DNA from: Armatimonadota bacterium
Lineage (GTDB): Bacteria; Armatimonadota; Fimbriimonadia; Fimbriimonadales; Fimbriimonadaceae
Assembly (NCBI GenBank): GCA_020438215.1
Contig: JAGQUX010000025.1
Span: forward strand, 1 to 35,384
DNA: 35,384 nucleotides
Reading direction: 5' to 3'
A program made the translations under genes and the position numbers. A model generated the notes under the pieces. The model made no database searches, was not told where the DNA came from, and saw only the letters and a list, made by a program, of their open reading frames with translations. The first letter of the stretch is position 1, and each line of letters opens with the position of its first letter. Below are positions 7,001 through 13,867 of this stretch, in pieces.

Positions 7001-7645
7001 TGTGCCCGGTGGAGGAGCAATAGCTTCAAACTGCATGTCATTGGTATCAAGAAGAAGCTTTTGTGAATCATTGTCGATCGCGTAGATACAACCCTTTTCA
7101 ATCAGAATTGTTCTGCCTTGCTGATCCCTACCACGAGCTGGCCCATCGGAAGAATCAATCACGAAATGATCTGCGGCGATGCCTTTTGAATAGCCAAAAG
7201 TAGCAAAAAATGATTCTATCCAATTGTAAACAATGCGATTTAGTGGGCAATAGTTTGTTGCATAAGATTTTATCTTTTTAGCATTGACATTGAGATTTCC
7301 GTACCAATCAAACTCTAGCACTCTGCCAGGCTGAGCGCTTTCACTAACTTCTATTGCAGAGAAGTAAGGCGGCTTACTCACACAAATATGGGCTGGGTGA
7401 GTCCATATGTTTCTTTTTCGGGGCTTTTCGGGATAAATCCTAAGAGCAATATACTTACCATCGCGACTCATCGTAGCTCTTTTCACTGTTCCTTTAATCC
7501 ACTGCCCATGCTCAAAAGTATCTATGTCTGTATGCCAAAGAATCATGCGACACATCTTGGTTGGGCCACGCCGAAGAATTACACATATCGGAGCATCATA
7601 GGCAAAGAATGCACTGAGCCGAGCGGGCGGCGGAGGAGTTGACAT
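6989..7645 (-). CDS. Conserved hypothetical protein (WHTD...GQW family)
   Basis: This 218-residue protein has no function that I can name. The N-terminal half contains ILRRGPTKMCRMILWHT, then TFEHGQWIKG and MSRDGKYIALRIY. I recall this pattern from uncharacterised proteins in planctomycetes and myxobacteria, but I have not searched for it. The C-terminal half has DQQGR and ILIEKG, strand-rich, with an aspartate-rich stretch near the end. There is no signal peptide or membrane segment, so it is probably cytoplasmic. It starts 2 bases after the mqnA stop, so it is cotranscribed with mqnA. A related C-terminal remnant lies at 6184-6366. Confidence 0.65.
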   Translation of the reverse strand: MSTPPPPARLSAFFAYDAPICVILRRGPTKMCRMILWHTDIDTFEHGQWIKGTVKRATMSRDGKYIALRIYPEKPRKRNIWTHPAHICVSKPPYFSAIEVSESAQPGRVLEFDWYGNLNVNAKKIKSYATNYCPLNRIVYNWIESFFATFGYSKGIAADHFVIDSSDGPARGRDQQGRTILIEKGCIYAIDNDSQKLLLDTNDMQFEAIAPPPGTQDW

Positions 7646-7647
7646 AA

Positions 7648-8469
7648 CTACGTACTCGCCGGATTCCGTCCCCGAACGAACTTCAATTGCTTTGCCGATG
7701 AAACAAGCCCATGCTCCACTAGCTTCTGGGCATACAATTCGAGTCCCTTCTTCTCCTCCGAGCCGAGCTCAAACTGGATGCAATCGGTCAGATATCGCTC
7801 AATAAGGTCGATGCTCCAAGCCGACTCCATCTGAGCGTAACGCACAACTTCTGGCCAGTTTCCTGAAAGAATCGAGCCTTGCTGGGCGGCATAGTTGAGC
7901 CAGTACGCCAGCTCGCGATCCACACCACTTTCTCCCGTCCAAGTTGCCCACACAAACGGCAGCCCTGTGTGATCTGTCCAGGTTTCGCCCAAATCCATAA
8001 TGCGAACTCCCGGCATTTGCGCGGTCATCCCCCGGTCGCCAATGATCACGCAGGCATCAGCCACTTCCAGCATCTGGTTGATGTCCGGCGGCATTATGAT
8101 CGTCTTGGGTTTGACGTCGTGAATCTCACTGAGAAGAATTTGGGTGAGCGCATTGCTCGTCATCGAGCTTTCATCAAGGGCAAGCGTTTTGATTTGAGCA
8201 AAAGGCACTCGCGAGAACATTCGCACGCTCTCAACCGGGCCATGACTCGCGATGCAGACGCCATCAATGATCTCACGATCTGGGTTCTGAATAGCCTCAA
8301 TGCTGCTGACAAGGATTGCGCTCACTTGCCCGGATTCCAGGCGAGCGGGTAACGCGCTGGGGACATCACAAAGAACATCAACGGGTGAACTCGAACCCTG
8401 CGATTCAAACCACCAGATGAGCGGAGCCGCATTGACATACGGCACTGATCCCACGCGAAAGCGCTTCAT
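7648..8469 (-). CDS. mqnA: Chorismate dehydratase MqnA (futalosine menaquinone pathway)
   Basis: MqnA converts chorismate to 3-[(1-carboxyvinyl)oxy]benzoate, the first step of the futalosine route to menaquinone. The 273-residue protein opens with the family signature GSVPYVNAAPL. It has the periplasmic-binding-protein-like two-lobe fold, with LPARLESGQVSAILVSSIEA, LALDESSMTSNAL and the ACVIIGDRGM segment. The expected GLPFVWATWTG block is also present. The size is normal and there is no signal peptide. It sits between a methyltransferase (2-base gap) and the 218-aa gene (2-base gap). Its presence agrees with a menaquinol-oxidising alternative complex III encoded divergently from this operon. 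The rest of the pathway (mqnB to mqnE) is not in this window. Confidence 0.9.
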   Translation of the reverse strand: MKRFRVGSVPYVNAAPLIWWFESQGSSSPVDVLCDVPSALPARLESGQVSAILVSSIEAIQNPDREIIDGVCIASHGPVESVRMFSRVPFAQIKTLALDESSMTSNALTQILLSEIHDVKPKTIIMPPDINQMLEVADACVIIGDRGMTAQMPGVRIMDLGETWTDHTGLPFVWATWTGESGVDRELAYWLNYAAQQGSILSGNWPEVVRYAQMESAWSIDLIERYLTDCIQFELGSEEKKGLELYAQKLVEHGLVSSAKQLKFVRGRNPAST

Positions 8470-8471
8470 GA

Positions 8472-9212
8472 CTACTCGGATTCTACGCTATGCGGTTTAC
8501 GGGCGACGGCGACAACGCTGCTCCCCCAAGGCAGAGTGCCCTTTTCAATGCGCTTGGCTTCCCAATCCATGAGTTTGAGAAGCAACTGGTTTGTGCTATT
8601 GCTTACCTGGGGAAGTTTAACTTTTGCTGGGCCACGGTGCAACTTTTCGAGCAATCGGCGGAGGATGACAACGGGGAAGAGAAGGAAAACAGAATAGGTG
8701 AGTTTGACCGGCTCTAAGCCTGCCTGAGTAAGGAGATCATTGACTTGCTTTTTGGTGTAGCGGCGGTAGTGCATCAGGGCGACATCGTGCGGCCCCCAAA
8801 GCCAAGAAAATGCTGGCACATTCATGATGAAAACCCCGCCTGGCTTGAGAGTGCGGGCTATCTCGCGGACGGATTTGTGGTCGTCGTGGAGGTGCTCGAT
8901 GGTATCGAGCGACACAACGCAGTCAAAAACGCCTTCTTGGAAGGGTAGACGTTGAGCATCCGCCTGAGTCAGAGGCTCCAAGCCACGTTCTTTGCAGAAT
9001 TCAAGCGCTACATCAAAGTAGTCGGCACCGACTGTCGTCCCGAGCTTCTGCAATTCGCTGAGAACAGCACCCGTCCCACATCCTAAATCCAGCATGAAGG
9101 GGTCTTTGACGGCGTGTTGGCGAACCAGAGAAAGTGCTAACTCGCGGCGAGCAACGAACCACCAATAGCGATCTTCCAGGGATCGCATTTTTGCGTATTC
9201 TTCATGGTTCAT
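8472..9212 (-). CDS. SAM-dependent methyltransferase, class I
   Basis: This 246-residue Rossmann-fold methyltransferase has motif I at residues 41-50 (LDLGCGTGAV), an acidic ribose-binding region after VGADYFD, motif II around FDCVVSLDTIEHLHDD and motif III near LKPGGVFIMNVP. The N-terminal RYWWFVARRE segment is typical of methyltransferases in cell-surface or lipid glycosylation clusters. The neighbouring GT2 gene overlaps it by 11 bases, so the two are translationally coupled. The substrate is unknown. I considered UbiE/MenG, because mqnA follows, but the sequence resembles the generic Methyltransf_11 type more. Confidence 0.8.
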   Translation of the reverse strand: MNHEEYAKMRSLEDRYWWFVARRELALSLVRQHAVKDPFMLDLGCGTGAVLSELQKLGTTVGADYFDVALEFCKERGLEPLTQADAQRLPFQEGVFDCVVSLDTIEHLHDDHKSVREIARTLKPGGVFIMNVPAFSWLWGPHDVALMHYRRYTKKQVNDLLTQAGLEPVKLTYSVFLLFPVVILRRLLEKLHRGPAKVKLPQVSNSTNQLLLKLMDWEAKRIEKGTLPWGSSVVAVARKPHSVESE

Positions 9213-9948
9213 GGCGCAGTTTCAGCCGCCCCTTTTTGCCCCATGTCCGGAGCCGAACCAGTTCGCCGAGCATTCGCGGGCCATCACGCATCAGGACAAC
9301 TTTTGAACCCTCTTGGTGCGACCACCGGATTGGTACTTCGGCGATTTCATAGTTCAAATCCCGGGCGATCATCAGGCTTTCAAAATCGAACCCAAAGCCA
9401 TCGAGTTTGCACCGGGAAAAAACATCCCGCGCCACATCGCGGCGGAAGAGCTTGAAGCCGCATTGTGTATCTTTAATACCGCGAACTGCCATTAATTGAA
9501 CAGCGGTGTTGAATGCTCGTCCCAAAAACTCTCTGTACCAGGGCTGGCGAATTTCCAGGTTACTGTCCTTGAGTGGGCGCGATCCGATTGCGATATCATC
9601 TCCCGCTTCGATTTTGGGCCAAAGCTTTTCGATCTCTTCAATCGGGGCGGCGAGATCGGCATCACTAAACAGGATGAAATCGGCGTCTTGTTCGATCATG
9701 CCTTTGCGAACAGCGTAACCTTTGCCTCGGTTAGGGTGATACTCGTTGAGTTCAAAGCCTGGATTGTTCGTCGCGAACTGGTTGACGATCTCACCCGTGT
9801 TGTCTTTTGATCCGTCGCTGATGACAACGACTTTCCAGGTGTAATCCACGGTCGAGAAATACTCCGCCAATCGCTCCAAAGTGGGGAGGATACGTTCGGA
9901 TTCGTTATAAGCCGGGATGATGACGGCTAATCGCGGAGTCGTTGCCAA
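9202..9948 (-). CDS. GT2 glycosyltransferase, polyprenyl-phosphate glucosyl/mannosyltransferase-like
   Basis: This 248-residue GT-A fold enzyme has the nucleotide-sugar-binding start VIIPAYNESERI, the SDGSKDNTG loop and the metal-binding DAD in FSDADLAAPIEE. The later GIKDTQCGFKLFRRD and FGFDFE blocks are characteristic of ALG5/DPM1-like enzymes, which move glucose or mannose from a nucleotide sugar to a polyprenyl phosphate at the cytoplasmic face of the membrane. It has no C-terminal membrane domain. It overlaps the methyltransferase gene by 11 bases and follows the phosphodiester glycosidase by 12 bases. The acceptor and donor are inferred, not shown. Confidence 0.85.
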   Translation of the reverse strand: MATTPRLAVIIPAYNESERILPTLERLAEYFSTVDYTWKVVVISDGSKDNTGEIVNQFATNNPGFELNEYHPNRGKGYAVRKGMIEQDADFILFSDADLAAPIEEIEKLWPKIEAGDDIAIGSRPLKDSNLEIRQPWYREFLGRAFNTAVQLMAVRGIKDTQCGFKLFRRDVARDVFSRCKLDGFGFDFESLMIARDLNYEIAEVPIRWSHQEGSKVVLMRDGPRMLGELVRLRTWGKKGRLKLRHEP

Positions 9949-9960
9949 GACTTGGCGAGT

Positions 9961-10818
9961 CTACCGCCCGTAGCGAAATCCGTCGGCAATTCCGCGCGTC
10001 ATGCCCATGCTTTGTGTGTCGCGAGTACGCTGAACATAGTCGCGGAAGGTTTGGTCAAGCGGGTCACCTTTTTCGACCAGAAACAGAGTCGAGAGCGGTC
10101 GATACGGACTGACCTTGACGCTACCCATGTAATAGAGCAGGCTTGATCCGCCGCCGTCCATTGCCACCGCTTCGTTGCATCCTCGTGATTTGAGAGCGCG
10201 CCCTAGCTCGGAAAGCGTGATAGAACTATCGGTTGCAACCATCACAAGTTTGTTTTGGTCGGTAATGCCCAACCCAGTTCGGCGAGCATTGCCCCAGATT
10301 CCCGCATCGCGGAAGCCTTGCGCTCTGGGGTTGGGAGCGACTTCACCGTGATCGACGACTCTGATCATTCCGCGGAGCGCGTAACGATACTTGAGGTAGT
10401 TGAATTCCTCAAATTTTGGTGCGTTTTGGATAGAAACTTTGCCGTACCAATCCACGCAGAGCACCGAGCCGCGTTGCCCCCAAGCCACTTGCTGGCCATC
10501 AACGATGACATCGGCGACGGGCTGTTGGTTTTCAAAAGCGAAGAATGTTCCCGTGATGGCGGCGACCGGTTGTTTTTCGCCAATGGTGTCCCACATGCGT
10601 GTCAAGGCGGAGTTGTAGTGTGCAGTCATCCGCACGCCTTCGCGGTTCATATCCACTTGCACGGCGTGGAAGTTCGCATTTCCGTGTTTGAACTTGTAAT
10701 AAGCGTAATTGGTGGAGTCCTGCGCGATCGCCGAGGAAGATAAGAGCAGACAGTAGGTCGCGGCAATCCCGATGCGGGTTCCTATGCCGATCTTGGTTTG
10801 AGGCTGTCTGGTCTTCAT
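9961..10818 (-). CDS. Exported phosphodiester glycosidase-like (NAGPA domain) protein
   Basis: This 285-residue protein has a signal peptide (a basic start, a hydrophobic stretch around residues 15-30 and a possible cleavage site after SAIAQ). The core has AAITGTFFAF, then RTGLGIT and AVAMDGGGSSLLYY, the hallmark of the NAGPA/DUF2233 family, whose founding member removes GlcNAc from a phosphodiester. Bacterial relatives are exported and often act on cell-wall or exopolysaccharide phosphodiesters; the substrate here is unknown. It is the first gene of the minus-strand operon, with AGGGG 13 bases before the ATG, and it is divergent from the respiratory operon. Confidence 0.85.
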   Translation of the reverse strand: MKTRQPQTKIGIGTRIGIAATYCLLLSSSAIAQDSTNYAYYKFKHGNANFHAVQVDMNREGVRMTAHYNSALTRMWDTIGEKQPVAAITGTFFAFENQQPVADVIVDGQQVAWGQRGSVLCVDWYGKVSIQNAPKFEEFNYLKYRYALRGMIRVVDHGEVAPNPRAQGFRDAGIWGNARRTGLGITDQNKLVMVATDSSITLSELGRALKSRGCNEAVAMDGGGSSLLYYMGSVKVSPYRPLSTLFLVEKGDPLDQTFRDYVQRTRDTQSMGMTRGIADGFRYGR

Positions 10819-11014
10819 GGCTTTGAATTATCCCCTATATCTATTGTCGTTTGAAAGTGTTGTGCGGTTCACCCGCAATATGCACGTTTTTGTCAAAAAA
10901 GGGAACGCAGTGAAATTGCCGGACGTATAGAAATTTTTCCCCAAATGTTTGGGTCAACGTGCCCCTTCCATCTTGACATTCGCACCATGAATCAGGTTCC
11001 CTGTAGCTACCCCA
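10819..11014. promoter_or_regulatory. Divergent control region between the NAGPA operon and the respiratory operon
   Basis: These 196 bases separate two divergent operons. A TTGACA faces each way: at 10973-10978 on the plus strand, and on the minus strand within the A-rich stretch near 10885-10890. Neither has a good -10 at 16-18 bases, so the promoters are uncertain. A perfect inverted repeat, CCCAAA-TG-TTTGGG, lies at 10940-10953 and could be a regulator site. The region is A/T-richer than its flanks. Confidence 0.4.
10940..10953. repeat. Palindrome in the divergent promoter region
   Basis: CCCAAA and TTTGGG are separated by TG. Its position 20 bases before the plus-strand TTGACA makes an operator possible. 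No regulator gene is nearby. Confidence 0.4.
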
Positions 11015-12958
11015 ATGGGTGCGGACTCAGGCGATAAAGCCGTCATTACCGACTCTCGAAATTTCAACGAATCGAGTCATAGCGTGGATCAGCAACGATC
11101 CGGCGCCGACCCGAAATTTTCTCAATTTCTCTGGGGATTGCTTGCTTTCACTGTAATTGTTCTTCTTTTCGGAGCGTTTGTACGCGCATCAATTTCGGGT
11201 GATGGTTGCGGAACCAACTGGCCGCTTTGCGGCGGTGATAGCGTGATTCCCATCGCACCGAGCCTGAAGACGATTATTGAATTTTCTCACCGCACTACTT
11301 CCGGTTTGCTTTTGCTTGGAATCGTTGCCGCAAACTTGATGGCCCGGAAGCGATTCGAAAAAGGTCACGCAGTGCGCCGAGTTTTGATGGGGTCGCTGGC
11401 TTGCACTCTCGTTTCTGCTTTGATTGGCGCCGCGTTAGTGAAAGGCGCTTGGGTGACTTATGATGTTTCTACAGCCCGCGCGATCTTCATGCCGGTGCAC
11501 CTGGTCAATAACTACTTCCTATTGGCATTCCTGACACTCGGCGCGTTTTGGGCTGGCGGTGGACGGATTGGCTCGTGGAAGAACCAAGGCACAGTCGCGA
11601 GTGCATTGAAGCTCACTTTTGGTGGGATGTTTGTTCTGGGAATGACCGGTGCGATCTCCGCAATGGGCAAGACTGCTTTTAGCCGTGAATTGGAAGGTAC
11701 CTCGGGGTTCATTGAGCGGCTCAATATGCACGTTGGGGAAGTGGCTCATCCTCTGCTCCGTGGCGGTGTACTTCACCCGATCATCGCGACATCCGTGGGA
11801 TTACTTCTGGTGTGGGCTTGCTCATTCATCATGCAAGAACGGCCCGATCCACAAGTCCGGAAATGGGCTTCGGTTTCTATCTGGGTGTTCATGGTGCAGT
11901 TCGTCTTTGGTGTGATCAACTTGCTCATGAGCGCGCCAGTTTGGATGCAAATTTCTCACCTTGCCTTGGCAGTTGGCAACTTCTGCGCTTTGGTGATGCT
12001 GAGTGCATACGCGCTTCAGCACGCAGGGCGTGATGTGGAATCGAAGGATGAAACGTTTGCTACGGAATCTGCTGAGCCACGCAAGCTGAGTGAGGTGATT
12101 GCCGATTACGTTGCTCTCACCAAACCGCGAGTGATTTCACTTCTGCTTTTCACCACAGTTGCCGCGATGTTCATTGCTGCGGGTGGTGGGGTGAGCATCT
12201 GGCTAGTGATCTGGGTTTGTATCGGCGGATATATGTCGGCGGGAGCGGCAAACACCTACAACATGGTTGTTGAGCGCGACCTTGACCTCGCAATGGAACG
12301 AACCAGCCATCGCCCGACGGTGGGGAATCGCATCACAAATCGTGCGGCCCTGATCTTTGCGACGACTTTAGCGGTCGGCTCATTTGTCGTCCTGAGTCTA
12401 GCCGCGAATGTGCTGAGCGCTTCGATGGCGCTGGCAGGGTTGCTGACTTACGTTTTCATCTACACGCTCTGGCTCAAACGGCGCACCTGGCAGAACATTG
12501 TGATTGGTGGTGCGGCAGGCGCATTTCCTCCACTAGTTGGGTATGCGGCGGTCACGGGCAAACTTTCTCCGCTCGCTTGGTTCCTCTTTGCTTTGGTTTT
12601 CGTTTGGACTCCGGTTCACTTTTGGGCGTTGGCGATTTTGATCAAAGATGATTACGCAAAAGCGGGCGTTCCGATGCTCCCGGTAGTCAAGGGGGATCGA
12701 GTCACCGTGATCCAGATTACGGTTTATGCGGTGTTGACCGCAATTGTGTGCGTGGTGCCACTTTTGACTGGAGAAGCCGGCGGGGTGTACGTTATTGGAG
12801 CGGGTCTTCTGAACCTTGGATTGTTGGCGTATAGTTTGCGCCTTTTACAAGATTTCTCCCGTCAGAAAGCACGCGCTTTGTTCAAGTATTCTATGCTGTA
12901 CTTGGCCTTGATCTTCGTTGTCATGGCCATTGACCGAGTGGGGGCAGTGCACGGATGA
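11015..12958 (+). CDS. ctaAB: Heme A synthase (CtaA) fused to heme O synthase (CtaB)
   Basis: This 647-residue protein fuses two heme-modifying membrane enzymes. Residues 35-335 are CtaA/COX15, which oxidises heme O to heme A; His92, His162, His254 and His315 lie in its helices, and the extracellular Cys pair is Cys65 and Cys72. Residues 360-647 are CtaB/COX10, which adds the farnesyl group to heme B; its prenyl-diphosphate motif is at 413-434 (NTYNMVVERD...ERTSHRP), and the second loop is around residues 482-510. The order is reversed relative to the pathway, with the later enzyme first. It opens the operon that encodes the heme A-using oxidase. The ATG at 11015 has no clear Shine-Dalgarno. 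Fusions of this kind are known in some phyla, including Thermus. Confidence 0.93.
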   Translation: MGADSGDKAVITDSRNFNESSHSVDQQRSGADPKFSQFLWGLLAFTVIVLLFGAFVRASISGDGCGTNWPLCGGDSVIPIAPSLKTIIEFSHRTTSGLLLLGIVAANLMARKRFEKGHAVRRVLMGSLACTLVSALIGAALVKGAWVTYDVSTARAIFMPVHLVNNYFLLAFLTLGAFWAGGGRIGSWKNQGTVASALKLTFGGMFVLGMTGAISAMGKTAFSRELEGTSGFIERLNMHVGEVAHPLLRGGVLHPIIATSVGLLLVWACSFIMQERPDPQVRKWASVSIWVFMVQFVFGVINLLMSAPVWMQISHLALAVGNFCALVMLSAYALQHAGRDVESKDETFATESAEPRKLSEVIADYVALTKPRVISLLLFTTVAAMFIAAGGGVSIWLVIWVCIGGYMSAGAANTYNMVVERDLDLAMERTSHRPTVGNRITNRAALIFATTLAVGSFVVLSLAANVLSASMALAGLLTYVFIYTLWLKRRTWQNIVIGGAAGAFPPLVGYAAVTGKLSPLAWFLFALVFVWTPVHFWALAILIKDDYAKAGVPMLPVVKGDRVTVIQITVYAVLTAIVCVVPLLTGEAGGVYVIGAGLLNLGLLAYSLRLLQDFSRQKARALFKYSMLYLALIFVVMAIDRVGAVHG

Positions 12959-13025
12959 AACTAGAAGTTTTTGTCAAGTTAGCACGAGCCTGCTCATTTG
13001 TGCAAAGATCGGAGGATATATAGCT

Positions 13026-13832
13026 ATGGCTCAACTTTTTCGTCCAGCCGCGAATTCGATTGCAACGGCGAGCTTGCTCATCGGTGCATCGTTGCCCGTT
13101 GTTGCGCTGTTTTCAGGTTCGCAAATCACGCGAAGCCCAGCCAACACGAAGGTGAAAATGCCACTCGACCAGCCGGTGCCGTTTAGCCACAAGCACCACG
13201 TTAAGGAGCTGGGAATCGACTGCCGCTACTGTCACAGCACAGTAGAAGAGCAAGCGAATGCGTCCGTGCCTGCCTCGGAAGTCTGTATGTCATGCCATAG
13301 CCAAGTCTGGACAAACAGCCCGATGCTTGATCCGGTTCGCACAAGCTACGAAACCGATACGCCGCTCAAGTGGAACAAGGTGAACGTTGTCCCTGACTTC
13401 GTTTACTTCGATCACTCCATCCACATCGCGAAGGGGATTAGCTGTAATAACTGCCACGGTGCAGTGCAAGAAATGCACATCACATGGAAGGGTCAAGCGT
13501 TCCGAATGGCGTGGTGTTTGGACTGCCACAAAGATCCGGCGAAGTTTATGCTGGGCACCGACGGTGAGCAACTGGGAGCCGCCGAAGCTGGTGACGATCA
13601 TAGCCACGACGAGGGTTCGGTCAATGCCAAAACCCCGAAAGAACAAATTTTTGCGATCTACCGAAAGATTGCGGCAGGCGAAAAGCTGACTCCGCAAGAG
13701 TATCGACTATCCCGTGGGCAAAGCCAGCTCGTACCGAAGGATGATATCCACAAGGGCTACGGCGAAATGCGCATGGAAGACAGAGAGATTAAGAAGGAGA
13801 TGCTCTCGGACTGCTACGTGTGCCACAACTAA
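13026..13832 (+). CDS. actA: Alternative complex III pentaheme cytochrome c subunit ActA
   Basis: ActA is the multiheme cytochrome c of the menaquinol:cytochrome c/HiPIP oxidoreductase (alternative complex III). The 268-residue product has an N-terminal signal-anchor (residues 10-30) and five CXXCH sites starting at Cys66, Cys87, Cys140, Cys164 and Cys263, the number expected for ActA. Nearby His residues (FSHKHH, FDHSIH) can supply distal ligands. The start at 13026 is chosen because GGAGG lies 10 bases upstream and a transmembrane signal follows; the open frame extends further upstream into ctaAB. A His/Asp-rich stretch, DDHSHDEG, lies near residue 192. It is followed by actB after 35 bases. 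Confidence 0.93.
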   Translation: MAQLFRPAANSIATASLLIGASLPVVALFSGSQITRSPANTKVKMPLDQPVPFSHKHHVKELGIDCRYCHSTVEEQANASVPASEVCMSCHSQVWTNSPMLDPVRTSYETDTPLKWNKVNVVPDFVYFDHSIHIAKGISCNNCHGAVQEMHITWKGQAFRMAWCLDCHKDPAKFMLGTDGEQLGAAEAGDDHSHDEGSVNAKTPKEQIFAIYRKIAAGEKLTPQEYRLSRGQSQLVPKDDIHKGYGEMRMEDREIKKEMLSDCYVCHN

Positions 13833-13867
13833 GCGCACATTGATTGTTGAGGACGAAACGCGAAAAC

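Noticed and set aside
7879-8352. 157-codon plus-strand frame opposite mqnA
   Set aside because: It is antisense to a clear MqnA and shows no start signal or recognised motif.
9956-9962. Possible terminator between the NAGPA and GT2 genes
   Set aside because: The gap is only 12 bases and has no stem; the genes appear cotranscribed.
10987-11037. Short upstream ORF (16 codons) overlapping the ctaAB start
   Set aside because: It has no ribosome binding site, is out of frame and is probably chance.
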